Origin: Planctomycetota bacterium
GTDB lineage: Bacteria; Planctomycetota; UBA1135; GCA-002686595
Length of the DNA stretch: 6,286 nt
Direction of reading: 5' to 3'
NCBI GenBank assembly: GCA_004296785.1
Contig: SCVU01000124.1
Span: forward strand, 1-6,286
Both the position numbers and the translations under genes were made by a program. This document shows positions 1 through 6,110 of the stretch, one piece after another. Each line of letters begins with the position of its first letter. Position 1 is the stretch's first letter. The notes under the pieces were generated by a model. It was not told the DNA's origin. It worked only from the letters and a program-made list of their open reading frames with translations, and did no database searches.

Positions 1-113
1 ACGAGGACCACGTGGCCGGCGCGCGCGAGCGCGCGTGCGAGCGCGACCGTGTAGTTCTCGACTCCCGTGATCTCGTACGGCGGCAGGCCGTGGCTGACCA
101 GGCAGATCCGCAT
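1..113 (-). CDS. GT4-type glycosyltransferase, N-terminal fragment (truncated by window edge)
   Basis: The minus strand reads from an ATG at 113 into an open frame of 37 complete codons that leaves the window. The peptide starts MRICLVSHGLPPYE and continues with ITGVENYTVALARALARAGH. A first beta strand, a Gly-rich G-V-E turn, then an amphipathic helix ending in R-A-G-H-x-V is the usual opening of GT-B fold glycosyltransferases of family GT4, which transfer sugars from nucleotide donors to polysaccharide, lipid or protein acceptors. The complete gene on the other side of the gap opens the same way (IGGTERYAFSVARGLVERGH), so the two are divergent members of one superfamily, probably in one glycan locus. 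Only about a tenth of a typical GT4 protein is visible, so donor, acceptor and product cannot be named. Confidence 0.75.
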   Translation of the reverse strand, partial: MRICLVSHGLPPYEITGVENYTVALARALARAGHVVL

Positions 114-162
114 CGGAGGCCCAGTGTATCGGCGCGCGCGCGGCAATAGAATCGGCGCGCGC
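114..162. promoter_or_regulatory. Divergent intergenic region with candidate back-to-back promoters
   Basis: This 49-bp gap separates two divergent glycosyltransferase genes. On the plus strand TAGAAT (147-152) resembles a -10 box and lies 10 nt before the ATG at 163. On the minus strand TACACT (128-123) resembles a -10 box and lies 9 nt before the ATG at 113. Each -10 candidate sits 17 bp from the hexamer overlapping the opposing one (GTGTAT at 124-129; TTCTAT on minus at 151-146), so the two promoters would share DNA. Neither start codon has a Shine-Dalgarno sequence, which fits leaderless or near-leaderless mRNAs. A 12-bp direct repeat, ATCGGCGCGCGC, occurs at 128-139 and 151-162. The boxes were matched by eye only and the -35 matches are poor. 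Confidence 0.35.
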
Positions 163-1410
163 ATGCACGTGCTGCTCACGATTCCCGACTGGGACCTGAT
201 CGGCGGCACCGAGCGCTACGCGTTCTCCGTCGCGCGCGGGCTCGTCGAGCGCGGACACGCGGTGAGCGTGCTGTGCGCGCGCGCCGCCGGCCCCGCGGAC
301 CCCGCGGCGCGCGTCGAGGGCGTGCGCGTACACGTCGACCCGCGCGTCGAGGCGAGCGCGCTGACGGCGGACGCGCGGCGCGGCCTGACGCGCGCGGTGC
401 GCGAGCTCGCGCCCGACGTCGTCTTCGCGCAGACGCTGCGCGGCACCGACGTGCTGCACGCGCTCGCCGACGCCGCGCCGTTCGCGCGCTACGTGCACGA
501 CCACACGCTGTTCTGCCCGGGTCTCAACAAGTACCGCGCGGACGGCGAGCTGTGCACGGCGAAGTACGGGCTCGAGTGCATCAAGCGCTACCTCGGCCCG
601 AGCGCGTGCGTGTGCTTCAACAAGGGCTCGCACCCGCGCTTCAGCGACGCGCTGAAGAGCGTGTGGCGGCGCCGCGCCGACATCGGCGCGCACCGGCGCG
701 CGGCGCGGCTGTTCACGAATTCCGACTACATGCGCGACGAGCTCGTGCGCGCGGGCATCGACGGCGAGCGCGTGCGGCGCGTGTGGCCGTTCACGCTCTC
801 GGCGACGAGCGCGCAGCCGGCCGAGGCGCTGAGCGGTGCGACGCGCGCGTTCGTCGAGGCGAGCTCGGCGCCGCTGATCGTGACGCCGGCGCGCCTGACG
901 CTGCCGGACAAGGGCATCGACTACCTGATCACGGCGCTGTCGAAGCTCGCGCGCCCGTGGCGCGCGGTGATCGCGGGCCAGGGTCCGGCCGAGGCGTGGC
1001 TGCGCGAGAAGGCGCGCGCGGAGTGCGGCGAGCGCGTGCACTTCTCGGGCTGGATCGCGCAGGGCGGGATCGAGACGCTGTACGAGCGCGCGGCGGTCGT
1101 CGTCGTGCCGTCGGTGTGGAACGAGCCGTTCGGCCTGGTCGGCGTCGAGGCGATGGCGCACGGGCGGGCGGTGGTCGCGTTCCGCGTCGGCGGCATCCCA
1201 GAGTGGCTCGACGACGGCGTGACCGGATTCCTCGCGCCGCGCCGCGACGCGGACGCGCTCGCCGCGCACGTCGATCGGCTGCTCGGCGATCCCGCGCTCG
1301 CCGCGCGCCTGGGCGCGAACGGCCGCGAGCGGGCGCGCGCGCTGTTCGCGCCGGCGCAGCACTTGGCGAGCCTCGAGCGCGAGCTCGAGGCCGCGCGCGC
1401 TAGCTCATGA
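163..1410 (+). CDS. GT4-family glycosyltransferase (GT-B fold)
   Basis: This 415-aa protein fits a cytosolic or membrane-associated retaining glycosyltransferase that builds a surface glycan; donor and acceptor are unknown. The N-terminal Rossmann-like domain has the G-G-T-E turn (residues 14-17) and the helix ending ERGH. The C-terminal domain has the donor-binding features of GT4: R244 and K250 in TPARLTLPDKG, the strand/loop VIAGQGP (269-275), HFSGWI (293-298), and the E-x7-E signature with E321 and E329 in NEPFGLVGVEAMA, followed by GGIPE and DGVTGFL. Five cysteines cluster at 118, 131, 139, 149 and 151, beginning just after HDHTLFCPG. I chose ATG 163 because it gives the normal GT4 N-terminus. 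An upstream in-frame ATG at 67 would add 32 residues without family features and overlap the divergent gene. The 3' end overlaps the convergent SDR gene by 11 bp. Confidence 0.9.
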   Translation: MHVLLTIPDWDLIGGTERYAFSVARGLVERGHAVSVLCARAAGPADPAARVEGVRVHVDPRVEASALTADARRGLTRAVRELAPDVVFAQTLRGTDVLHALADAAPFARYVHDHTLFCPGLNKYRADGELCTAKYGLECIKRYLGPSACVCFNKGSHPRFSDALKSVWRRRADIGAHRRAARLFTNSDYMRDELVRAGIDGERVRRVWPFTLSATSAQPAEALSGATRAFVEASSAPLIVTPARLTLPDKGIDYLITALSKLARPWRAVIAGQGPAEAWLREKARAECGERVHFSGWIAQGGIETLYERAAVVVVPSVWNEPFGLVGVEAMAHGRAVVAFRVGGIPEWLDDGVTGFLAPRRDADALAAHVDRLLGDPALAARLGANGRERARALFAPAQHLASLERELEAARASS

Positions 1411-2221
1411 ACGCGCCGCCGTTCATGTCGATGGCCTGACCGGTCACGCCGCGCGCGTCCTTCGACAGCAGCCACGCGACGAGCCCGGCGACGTCCTCGG
1501 GCTGGCTCATGCGTCCGAGCGGCACGGCCTGCATCGCGATGCGCTTCGCGCCGGCGACATCGGTCTTCAGCGCCTTCGCCATCCCCGCCAACCCCTCGCG
1601 CGCCATCTCGGTATCGACCCAGCCGGGGCACAGCGCGTTGACCTGCACGTTCTGCGGCGCGAGCTCCATCGCAAGCGCGCGCACCAGCCCGAGCAACCCG
1701 GTCTTGCTCGCGCAGTAGCCGGTGTAGCCCGCGACGCCGATGCGCGCGAGCACCGATGCGTTGACGACGAGGTGCCGCGCGTCGGGACCCGCCGCGAGGT
1801 GCCGCTCGGCCGCGCGCAGGCAGTGGTACGTGCCGTTCAAGTTCGTCGCGACGAGCTCGGCGAAGCGATCCTTCGCACCGGGCGCGTTCGCGCCGCCGAT
1901 GCCGGCATTGGCGACGAGCGCGTGCAGCGGACCGTTCACCTTGGCCGCGCGCGCGAACGCGCGGTCGACCGCGGCGCGCTCGCGGATGTCGAGCGCGAGC
2001 ACGAGCGGCGCGGCGCCGCCGGCCTTCGCGATCTCGCGCGCCGTCGCGTCGAGCTTCGACTTCGTGCGCGCGGCGAGCGAGAGCGCGTAGCCGTCGCGCG
2101 CCAGCCGCAGCGCGATCGCGCGCCCGATGCCGGTGCCGGCGCCCGTGACGAGCACGTGCTTCGCGCGCGCGGTCGCCACGCCCTGCTGCGCGCGCGACAC
2201 GCCCTGCTGCGCGCGCGCCAC
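1400..2221 (-). CDS. Short-chain dehydrogenase/reductase (classical SDR)
   Basis: This is a 273-aa NAD(P)-dependent oxidoreductase with all classical SDR motifs: cofactor loop TGAGTGIG (26-33), basic R52 after beta-2 (SLAART), which favours NADP(H), D78 in LDIRE, NAG (105-107), N127 in TNLNG, catalytic S156, Y169 and K173 (YCASK), and the PGW-V-x-T segment (199-204). The C-terminus GQAIDMNGGAFMS is that of FabG-like ketoreductases. The substrate cannot be inferred; FabG-like beta-ketoacyl reductase, a hydroxyacyl-CoA dehydrogenase or a detoxifying reductase are all possible. The chosen GTG at 2221 lies 2 nt after the trxB stop, with GCAGGGG as a plausible Shine-Dalgarno about 9 nt upstream, so the gene is probably cotranscribed and translationally coupled with trxB. 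The next GTG codons, 2200 and 2179, are alternative starts created by a 21-bp tandem duplication. The first ~20 residues are therefore low-complexity and may not all be translated. Confidence 0.88.
   Translation of the reverse strand: MARAQQGVSRAQQGVATARAKHVLVTGAGTGIGRAIALRLARDGYALSLAARTKSKLDATAREIAKAGGAAPLVLALDIRERAAVDRAFARAAKVNGPLHALVANAGIGGANAPGAKDRFAELVATNLNGTYHCLRAAERHLAAGPDARHLVVNASVLARIGVAGYTGYCASKTGLLGLVRALAMELAPQNVQVNALCPGWVDTEMAREGLAGMAKALKTDVAGAKRIAMQAVPLGRMSQPEDVAGLVAWLLSKDARGVTGQAIDMNGGAFMS
2177..2218. repeat. 21-bp tandem duplication at the SDR start
   Basis: Two head-to-tail copies of a 21-bp unit occupy 2177-2197 and 2198-2218. They share the first 20 bases (CACGCCCTGCTGCGCGCGCG on the plus strand) and differ only at the last. 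A further 5-nt match (CACGC) follows at 2219-2223. On the minus coding strand each unit is in frame and adds a heptad, VARAQQG then VSRAQQG, followed by VATARAK. Each unit carries a GTG, so the repeat multiplies possible start codons of the SDR gene. This looks like replication slippage. Confidence 0.85.
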
Positions 2222-2223
2222 GC

Positions 2224-3183
2224 TCAGTGCCCCTGCGCCTCGAGCCAGCGCTCGGCGTCGATCGCCGCCATGCAGCCGGTGCCCGCGGCCGTGATCGCCT
2301 GCCGGTACACCTTGTCCGTGCAGTCGCCGCACGCGAACACGCCGTCGACGCTCGTGTACGTGCCGTCGTGCACCTTCAGGTAGCCGACCTCGTCCATCTC
2401 GAGCTTGCCGCGCAGGAACTTCGTGTTCGGCTCGTGCCCGATCGCGAGGAACAACCCGTCGTACGGCTGCTGCGTGATCTTGCCGTCGCGCGTGTCGCGC
2501 ACCGCGAGCCCGGTCACCTTGCCCGCCTTCACGTCGAGCACGTCGGCGACCTCGGCGTGCCACTGGAACCTGATCTTCGGGTTCTTGAACGCGCGGTCCT
2601 GCATGACCTTGCTCGCGCGCAGCTTGTCGCGCCGGTGGATCACCGTGACCTGCGACGCATAACGAGTGAGGAAGTTCGCCTCCTCCATCGCCGTGTCGCC
2701 GCCGCCGACGACCGCCAGCGCCTTGTTCTTGAAGAACGCGCCGTCGCAGGTCGCGCAGGCCGAGACGCCGCGATTGCGCAGCGAGGTCTCGTTCGGCAGC
2801 CCGAGCCACTTGGCCGACGCGCCGGTCGCGACGATCACGGAGCGCGCCTCGTACTGCGTGCCGTCGGACGACTTGAGGCGCTTGACCGGGCCGTCGAGTG
2901 AGACCTCCTCGATCATCGACATCGCGATCTCAGTGCCGAAGCGCTCGGCCTGCTCGCGCAGGAGCGCCATCAGCTCGTGGCCGGCGATCCCCTTCGGGAA
3001 GCCCGGGTAGTTCTCGACGTCGGTCGTCAGCATCAGCTGACCGCCGGGGACGAGATCGGGCGCCTCGGGGCGCGGCTCGCCCTCGACGAGCAGCGGCTTC
3101 AGGTTCGCGCGCGCCGCGTAGATCGCGGCCGTGTAGCCGGCAGGGCCTGAACCGATGATGACGACTTCGCGGACGGAGCTCAT
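2224..3183 (-). CDS. trxB: Thioredoxin-disulfide reductase
   Basis: This is a 319-aa cytosolic flavoenzyme that uses NADPH and FAD to reduce thioredoxin (EC 1.8.1.9). The length is standard for the low-molecular-weight bacterial type. The FAD dinucleotide site is GSGPAGYTAA (11-20), and PGGQLMLTTDVENYPGFP (46-63) is the typical TrxB segment. The redox-active CATC pair is C143 and C146, followed by D147 and G148. The NADPH domain has GGGDTA (160-165) and HRR (183-185), whose arginines mark NADPH preference. The second FAD site is GVFACGDC (281-288), followed by ITAAGTGCMAA. ATG 3183 gives the family-length N-terminus; its upstream sequence has no obvious Shine-Dalgarno. No thioredoxin gene is visible here. 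The SDR gene follows after 2 nt and is probably in the same transcript; the upstream DUF2203 gene is divergent. Confidence 0.96.
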   Translation of the reverse strand: MSSVREVVIIGSGPAGYTAAIYAARANLKPLLVEGEPRPEAPDLVPGGQLMLTTDVENYPGFPKGIAGHELMALLREQAERFGTEIAMSMIEEVSLDGPVKRLKSSDGTQYEARSVIVATGASAKWLGLPNETSLRNRGVSACATCDGAFFKNKALAVVGGGDTAMEEANFLTRYASQVTVIHRRDKLRASKVMQDRAFKNPKIRFQWHAEVADVLDVKAGKVTGLAVRDTRDGKITQQPYDGLFLAIGHEPNTKFLRGKLEMDEVGYLKVHDGTYTSVDGVFACGDCTDKVYRQAITAAGTGCMAAIDAERWLEAQGH

Positions 3184-3275
3184 GCGGGATCGGAGTGTGG
3201 CGGGTCGAGATTTGGGCGCGCGAGCTTAGCCGCGCGAGCTGGCGCTGCGCTAGAGTTGCGCGCTTCCTGGAACTC
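3184..3275. promoter_or_regulatory. Divergent trxB / DUF2203 intergenic region
   Basis: These 92 bp separate divergent start codons and must hold, or lie within, the promoters for both transcripts. On the plus strand TAGAGT (3251-3256) is a possible -10 box 19 nt before the DUF2203 ATG, with TTAGCC (3226-3231) 19 bp upstream as a poor -35. On the minus strand TAAGCT (3228-3223) is an equally weak -10 candidate for trxB. I see no clear operator or terminator. Confidence 0.25.
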
Positions 3276-3686
3276 ATGGTCGGTCCACGCGTGTTCGAGG
3301 TCGACGAGGTCGACGAGTTGATCCCGGCGCTCGTGCCGCTCGTCGATGCGATCGAGCGGCACAAGCGGCAGCTCAAGCAGCTCTCGGTGCGCGCGAACGC
3401 GCTCGAGCTGATCTGGGGCGACGCGCTGCAAGACGACGAGAATCCGGACCACGCGGAGTTCCAGGCGCACATCGCCGAGATGCAGAAGGCGAAGGAAGCG
3501 CTGGAGGCGTGCAGCGAGCGGATCCAGGAGCTCGGCGGCGAGGTCAAGGGCGTCGAGCCGCCGCTGGTCGACTTCCTGGGCGTGCGCGAGCGCCGGCTGA
3601 TCTACTGGTGCTGGACGAAGGGCGAGCGGCGCATCACGCACTGGCACCACGTCGACGAGGGCTTCTCGAACCGCCAGCCGCTATGA
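3276..3686 (+). CDS. DUF2203 family protein (function unknown)
   Basis: This small 136-aa soluble protein has no signal peptide or membrane segment. The N-terminal two thirds (about 5-88) are strongly helical and charged, with heptad-like spacing (LVPLVDAIERHKRQLKQL, then EMQKAKEALEACSERIQELG), as expected for a helical hairpin or coiled coil. The C-terminal third carries the signature I associate with DUF2203: KGVEPPLVDF (91-100), LIYWCWTKGE (108-117) and THWHHVDEGFSNRQPL (121-136). The biochemical role of this family is not known to me; the W/H-rich tail with one cysteine (C112) might bind a metal or nucleotide, but that is speculation. ATG 3276 places the family start EVDEVDELIP near the N-terminus; upstream codons to 3195 do not fit the family. 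The stop overlaps the next start as ATGA, so the two genes are translationally coupled. Confidence 0.85.
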   Translation: MVGPRVFEVDEVDELIPALVPLVDAIERHKRQLKQLSVRANALELIWGDALQDDENPDHAEFQAHIAEMQKAKEALEACSERIQELGGEVKGVEPPLVDFLGVRERRLIYWCWTKGERRITHWHHVDEGFSNRQPL

Positions 3687-4714
3687 GGCGCGAGCTCCCG
3701 ACGGAGCTGCGTCGCGAGCTGCTCGCGCTGTGCGACGAGCTGCGCGCGCTGGCTTCGAAGTCGCTCGCGCGCTCGAGCCGCGCCGCGCTGCTGCGCATCG
3801 CCGCGCACGGCGCGGGCGACGTCACGTTCGCGCTCGACGTGCCGTGCGAGCGCGCGGTCGAGCGCTGGCACGCGCGCCTGGCGCGGCGCGCGCCGCTGTC
3901 GGTGCTGACGGAGGAGACCGGCTGGCGTCACTTGGGGCCCGGGCGCAGCCGCGTGCGCGAGCTCGCGGACGGCGACCACGGCGGCTGGTCGATCGTCATC
4001 GATCCGATCGACGGCACGCGCAACCTCGCGGCCGGGCTGCGCAGCGCGTGGACCGCGATCGCGGTCGTGCCGCCGCTCGCGCGCGCGCCGCGCTTCGCCG
4101 ACGTGAGCGGCGGACTGCTGTCGGAACTGCCGACCTCGGCGATGCACCGCTGGCGCCGGCTGTCGAGCCTCGCGCAGCGGCCGACGCTCGAGCTGCACGA
4201 AATCGGTCGCGCGCGTCCGCTCGAGCGCCGCCCGCTGCGCGTGAGCAGCTCGTTCGACCCGCGCGCGCCCGGCTACTGGAGCTTCTTCCGCTACACCCCG
4301 GCGCAGCGCCCGCTGCTCGCCGCGGTCGAGGCGCGCTTCTTCGAGCGCATGCGGCGCGCGCACGCGCTCGAGCTGCGCTGTGCGTTCGACGACCAGTACA
4401 TCTCGAACGCCGGCCAGCTCGCGCTGCTCTCGCTCGGCGCGTACCGGATGATCGTCGACGCGCGCGCGCTGGTCGCCGAGCGCGCGCGGATCCCCGGCAC
4501 GAGCTCGAAGCCGTACGACGTCGCCGGTGCGCTGGCCGTCGCGCGCGCCGCGGGCTGCGTCGTCGCGGCGCCCGACGGCGCCGCGCTCGACTTCCCGCTC
4601 GACGCAACGACGCCGGTCTCGTTCGCCGGCTACGGCAACGCGCGGATCGCGCGCGCGGCCCGCCCGCTGGTGGCGGACGAGCTCGCGCGCGCGATCCGCG
4701 CGGCGCAGCGCTGA
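3683..4714 (+). CDS. Inositol monophosphatase superfamily phosphatase
   Basis: This is a 343-aa protein of the Mg-dependent, typically Li-sensitive FIG phosphatase superfamily (inositol monophosphatase, archaeal-type fructose-1,6-bisphosphatase, 3'(2'),5'-bisphosphate nucleotidase). Metal and catalytic motifs are in order: G-D-V-T (45-48, in HGAGDVTFALD), E77-E78 in LTEETG, DPIDGTRN (107-114) with D107 and D110, and D279 in SKPYDVAGA, the counterpart of the usual W-D-x-A-x-G. The protein is longer than the common 260-275 aa; the excess lies mainly between about 135 and 235, an Arg-rich segment including SGGLLSELP and GYWSFFRYTP. Sugar-phosphate, inositol-phosphate or PAP-type substrates are all possible. 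ATG 3683 overlaps the DUF2203 stop by 4 nt and has no own ribosome binding site, so coupling is likely. Nine bases separate its stop from the convergent gene. Confidence 0.88.
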   Translation: MRRELPTELRRELLALCDELRALASKSLARSSRAALLRIAAHGAGDVTFALDVPCERAVERWHARLARRAPLSVLTEETGWRHLGPGRSRVRELADGDHGGWSIVIDPIDGTRNLAAGLRSAWTAIAVVPPLARAPRFADVSGGLLSELPTSAMHRWRRLSSLAQRPTLELHEIGRARPLERRPLRVSSSFDPRAPGYWSFFRYTPAQRPLLAAVEARFFERMRRAHALELRCAFDDQYISNAGQLALLSLGAYRMIVDARALVAERARIPGTSSKPYDVAGALAVARAAGCVVAAPDGAALDFPLDATTPVSFAGYGNARIARAARPLVADELARAIRAAQR

Positions 4715-4723
4715 CCGAGCGCG

Positions 4724-6010
4724 CTACAGGTTCGCCGCGTTCGTCGTCGCCGACGGCGTGAGGTCCGGCGCGAGCAACAGCGCCTGCACCGTCAGCACGC
4801 CGAGCAGATCGCCCTGGTGCGGGACGACGCGCGACGCCGCGCCCTGGCCGTCGAGGCCGTTGATCACCGGCAGCACGACCACTTCGGCGAGCGCGAGCGG
4901 CGACAGCAGCGGCACCGCGCTCAGCAGCGGGAACGGCGCCTCGACCGACAGCAGCGACGCGGTCGGCGCGGCCGCGAACAGCGCGACGCCGCCCGGCACG
5001 CCGCCGCTGACGTCGAGACCGAGCGCGCCCGCGCCGCTCGCGCCGGGGCCCGACAGCGCCAGCTGCGGGCGCAGCGGCGTGACCTCGCTGCGCGTCCACG
5101 AGCTCAGGAAGTCGGTGTTGTTGTAGAGCAGACGGCCGCCGCTCGCGGGCTGATACGCGGCGAACACGGCCGCGTCCGCGCCGTGGCGCAGCTCGAGGTT
5201 CGTGATCCAGCCGAACGGCAGCGCGTCGACGACGATCGGAGCGTTGGCCTCCGACGCCGTGACCGCGCGGATGCGCGTGCTGCCGGTGAGGTAGTTGTTC
5301 TCGGCCATGTACAGCCGCCCGGTCTCGGCATCGAACAACAGATCGCTGCTGCCCGCATACCCCACGCCGATCACGACGCCGTCCGCGTCGGCGAGCACCG
5401 GCGCCGCGTCGAACGACGCCGCGGGGAAGATGCGCACGAGCGAGCTCGCGCCGGCCTGGTTCGCGTAGTAGACGTTGCCCGCGGGATCGACGGCGACCGG
5501 ACCCGACGGGCCGGAAAGGTCCGCTTCCTCCACGGTCGCGCCGGTCAGCGCGTCGAGCGTGTACAGCTTGTTGCCGCAGGAGATGCCGCCGCACGTCGCG
5601 GCGCTGACGACCCAGTTCGAGCCGCTGCGCTGCACCGCGTCGTAGTTGAACACGAGCGTCGTGAGCGGCACGAGCGTGCTCGTCGCGAGGTCGAGGCGCG
5701 CGAGCGAGTGGTTCGTGCTCTCGCCGACGAGCGCGTACGACTCCGTCGCATCGAGCGTCGCGAAGCTCGGGTAGACCGGCACGAGGAAGTTCGCGTACCC
5801 GACGAGCAGCGTGCCGTCGGCCGAGTAGCGCGCGATCGACGACCCGTCGAAGGCGAGCACGTCGCCGTTGGCGAAGGTCGACGTGACGGCGAGACCCGGG
5901 TACGGCAGCCCGTTCAACGCGAAGCCGGCGCCCGCCTGGTCTTGCGCGGCGAGGACGGACGGAAGGAACACACTGAGGAGCGCGGCTGCGCTCGTGCGGA
6001 CGAGTTTCAC
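4724..6010 (-). CDS. Secreted beta-propeller-like protein under a B12 riboswitch
   Basis: This is a 428-aa exported protein that I cannot assign to a named family. The N-terminus MKLVRTSAAALLSVFLPSVL ends in a Sec signal peptide with cleavage likely after A21 or A22 (SVLA/A/QD); there is no lipobox cysteine. Residues about 30-315 are beta-rich repeats with propeller-like phrases such as GNKLYTLDALTGATV (146-160), GPVAVDPAGNVYYANQAG (170-187) and DLLFDAETGRLYMAENNY (223-240), as in YncE/NHL-type propellers. C140 and C145 could form a disulfide in the periplasm or outside. Residues about 340-428 form a second Gly/Ala/Leu-rich domain ending LTVQALLLAPDLTPSATTNA. GTG 6010 was chosen because it starts the signal peptide and has GGAG (6024-6021) 10 nt upstream; longer in-frame starts such as ATG 6256 would translate the riboswitch. 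The gene is apparently monocistronic, since the next gene is convergent. The riboswitch suggests a corrinoid-related role, perhaps capture like BtuG, but no homology proves it. Confidence 0.8.
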   Translation of the reverse strand: MKLVRTSAAALLSVFLPSVLAAQDQAGAGFALNGLPYPGLAVTSTFANGDVLAFDGSSIARYSADGTLLVGYANFLVPVYPSFATLDATESYALVGESTNHSLARLDLATSTLVPLTTLVFNYDAVQRSGSNWVVSAATCGGISCGNKLYTLDALTGATVEEADLSGPSGPVAVDPAGNVYYANQAGASSLVRIFPAASFDAAPVLADADGVVIGVGYAGSSDLLFDAETGRLYMAENNYLTGSTRIRAVTASEANAPIVVDALPFGWITNLELRHGADAAVFAAYQPASGGRLLYNNTDFLSSWTRSEVTPLRPQLALSGPGASGAGALGLDVSGGVPGGVALFAAAPTASLLSVEAPFPLLSAVPLLSPLALAEVVVLPVINGLDGQGAASRVVPHQGDLLGVLTVQALLLAPDLTPSATTNAANL

Positions 6011-6017
6011 GGTCGAG

Positions 6018-6074
6018 GGTCTCCGATTCGTTGACACCGACGAATGAGCCCGCGCCGCCGAAGCTCCGGAGACC
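6018..6074 (-). promoter_or_regulatory. Predicted Shine-Dalgarno-sequestering three-way junction
   Basis: In the minus-strand RNA, GGUCUCCG (6074-6067) is perfectly complementary to CGGAGACC (6025-6018), which contains the GGAG ribosome binding site (6024-6021) of the GTG at 6010. The enclosed bases fold into two adjacent arms: GAGC (6066-6063) with GCUC (6049-6046), and AUUCGU (6045-6040) with ACGAAU (6031-6026, 8-nt loop). Together they leave no unpaired base at the junction. Pairing was found by eye and not by energy calculation. It would block translation initiation and is a candidate OFF element for the riboswitch upstream. Confidence 0.5.
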
Positions 6075-6110
6075 GCGCGCCGACCGCGAGAGCGGGAGCG
6101 CCCGAGCACC

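Noticed and set aside
67..162. Upstream in-frame ATG start (67) for the plus-strand glycosyltransferase
   Set aside because: It overlaps the coding start of the divergent gene, adds residues unlike the family, and would place the GT4 opening 32 residues in.
131..162. GC-alternating runs as Z-DNA or microsatellite element
   Set aside because: GCGCGC runs occur throughout the window, inside genes as well, and reflect base composition and codon use.
1400..1410. The 11-bp convergent overlap of the glycosyltransferase and SDR genes as a frameshift or truncation
   Set aside because: Both proteins end with family-typical C-termini, so this is simple tail overlap in a compact genome.
2222..2809. 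Extension of the SDR frame upstream through trxB
   Set aside because: The added sequence is the off-frame shadow of trxB; the true SDR start region directly follows the trxB stop.
4707..4725. AGCGC/GCGCT inverted repeat between the convergent phosphatase and propeller genes as a terminator
   Set aside because: The stem is only 5 bp with a 9-nt loop and has no T-tract on either strand; such matches are expected by chance in this GC-rich sequence.
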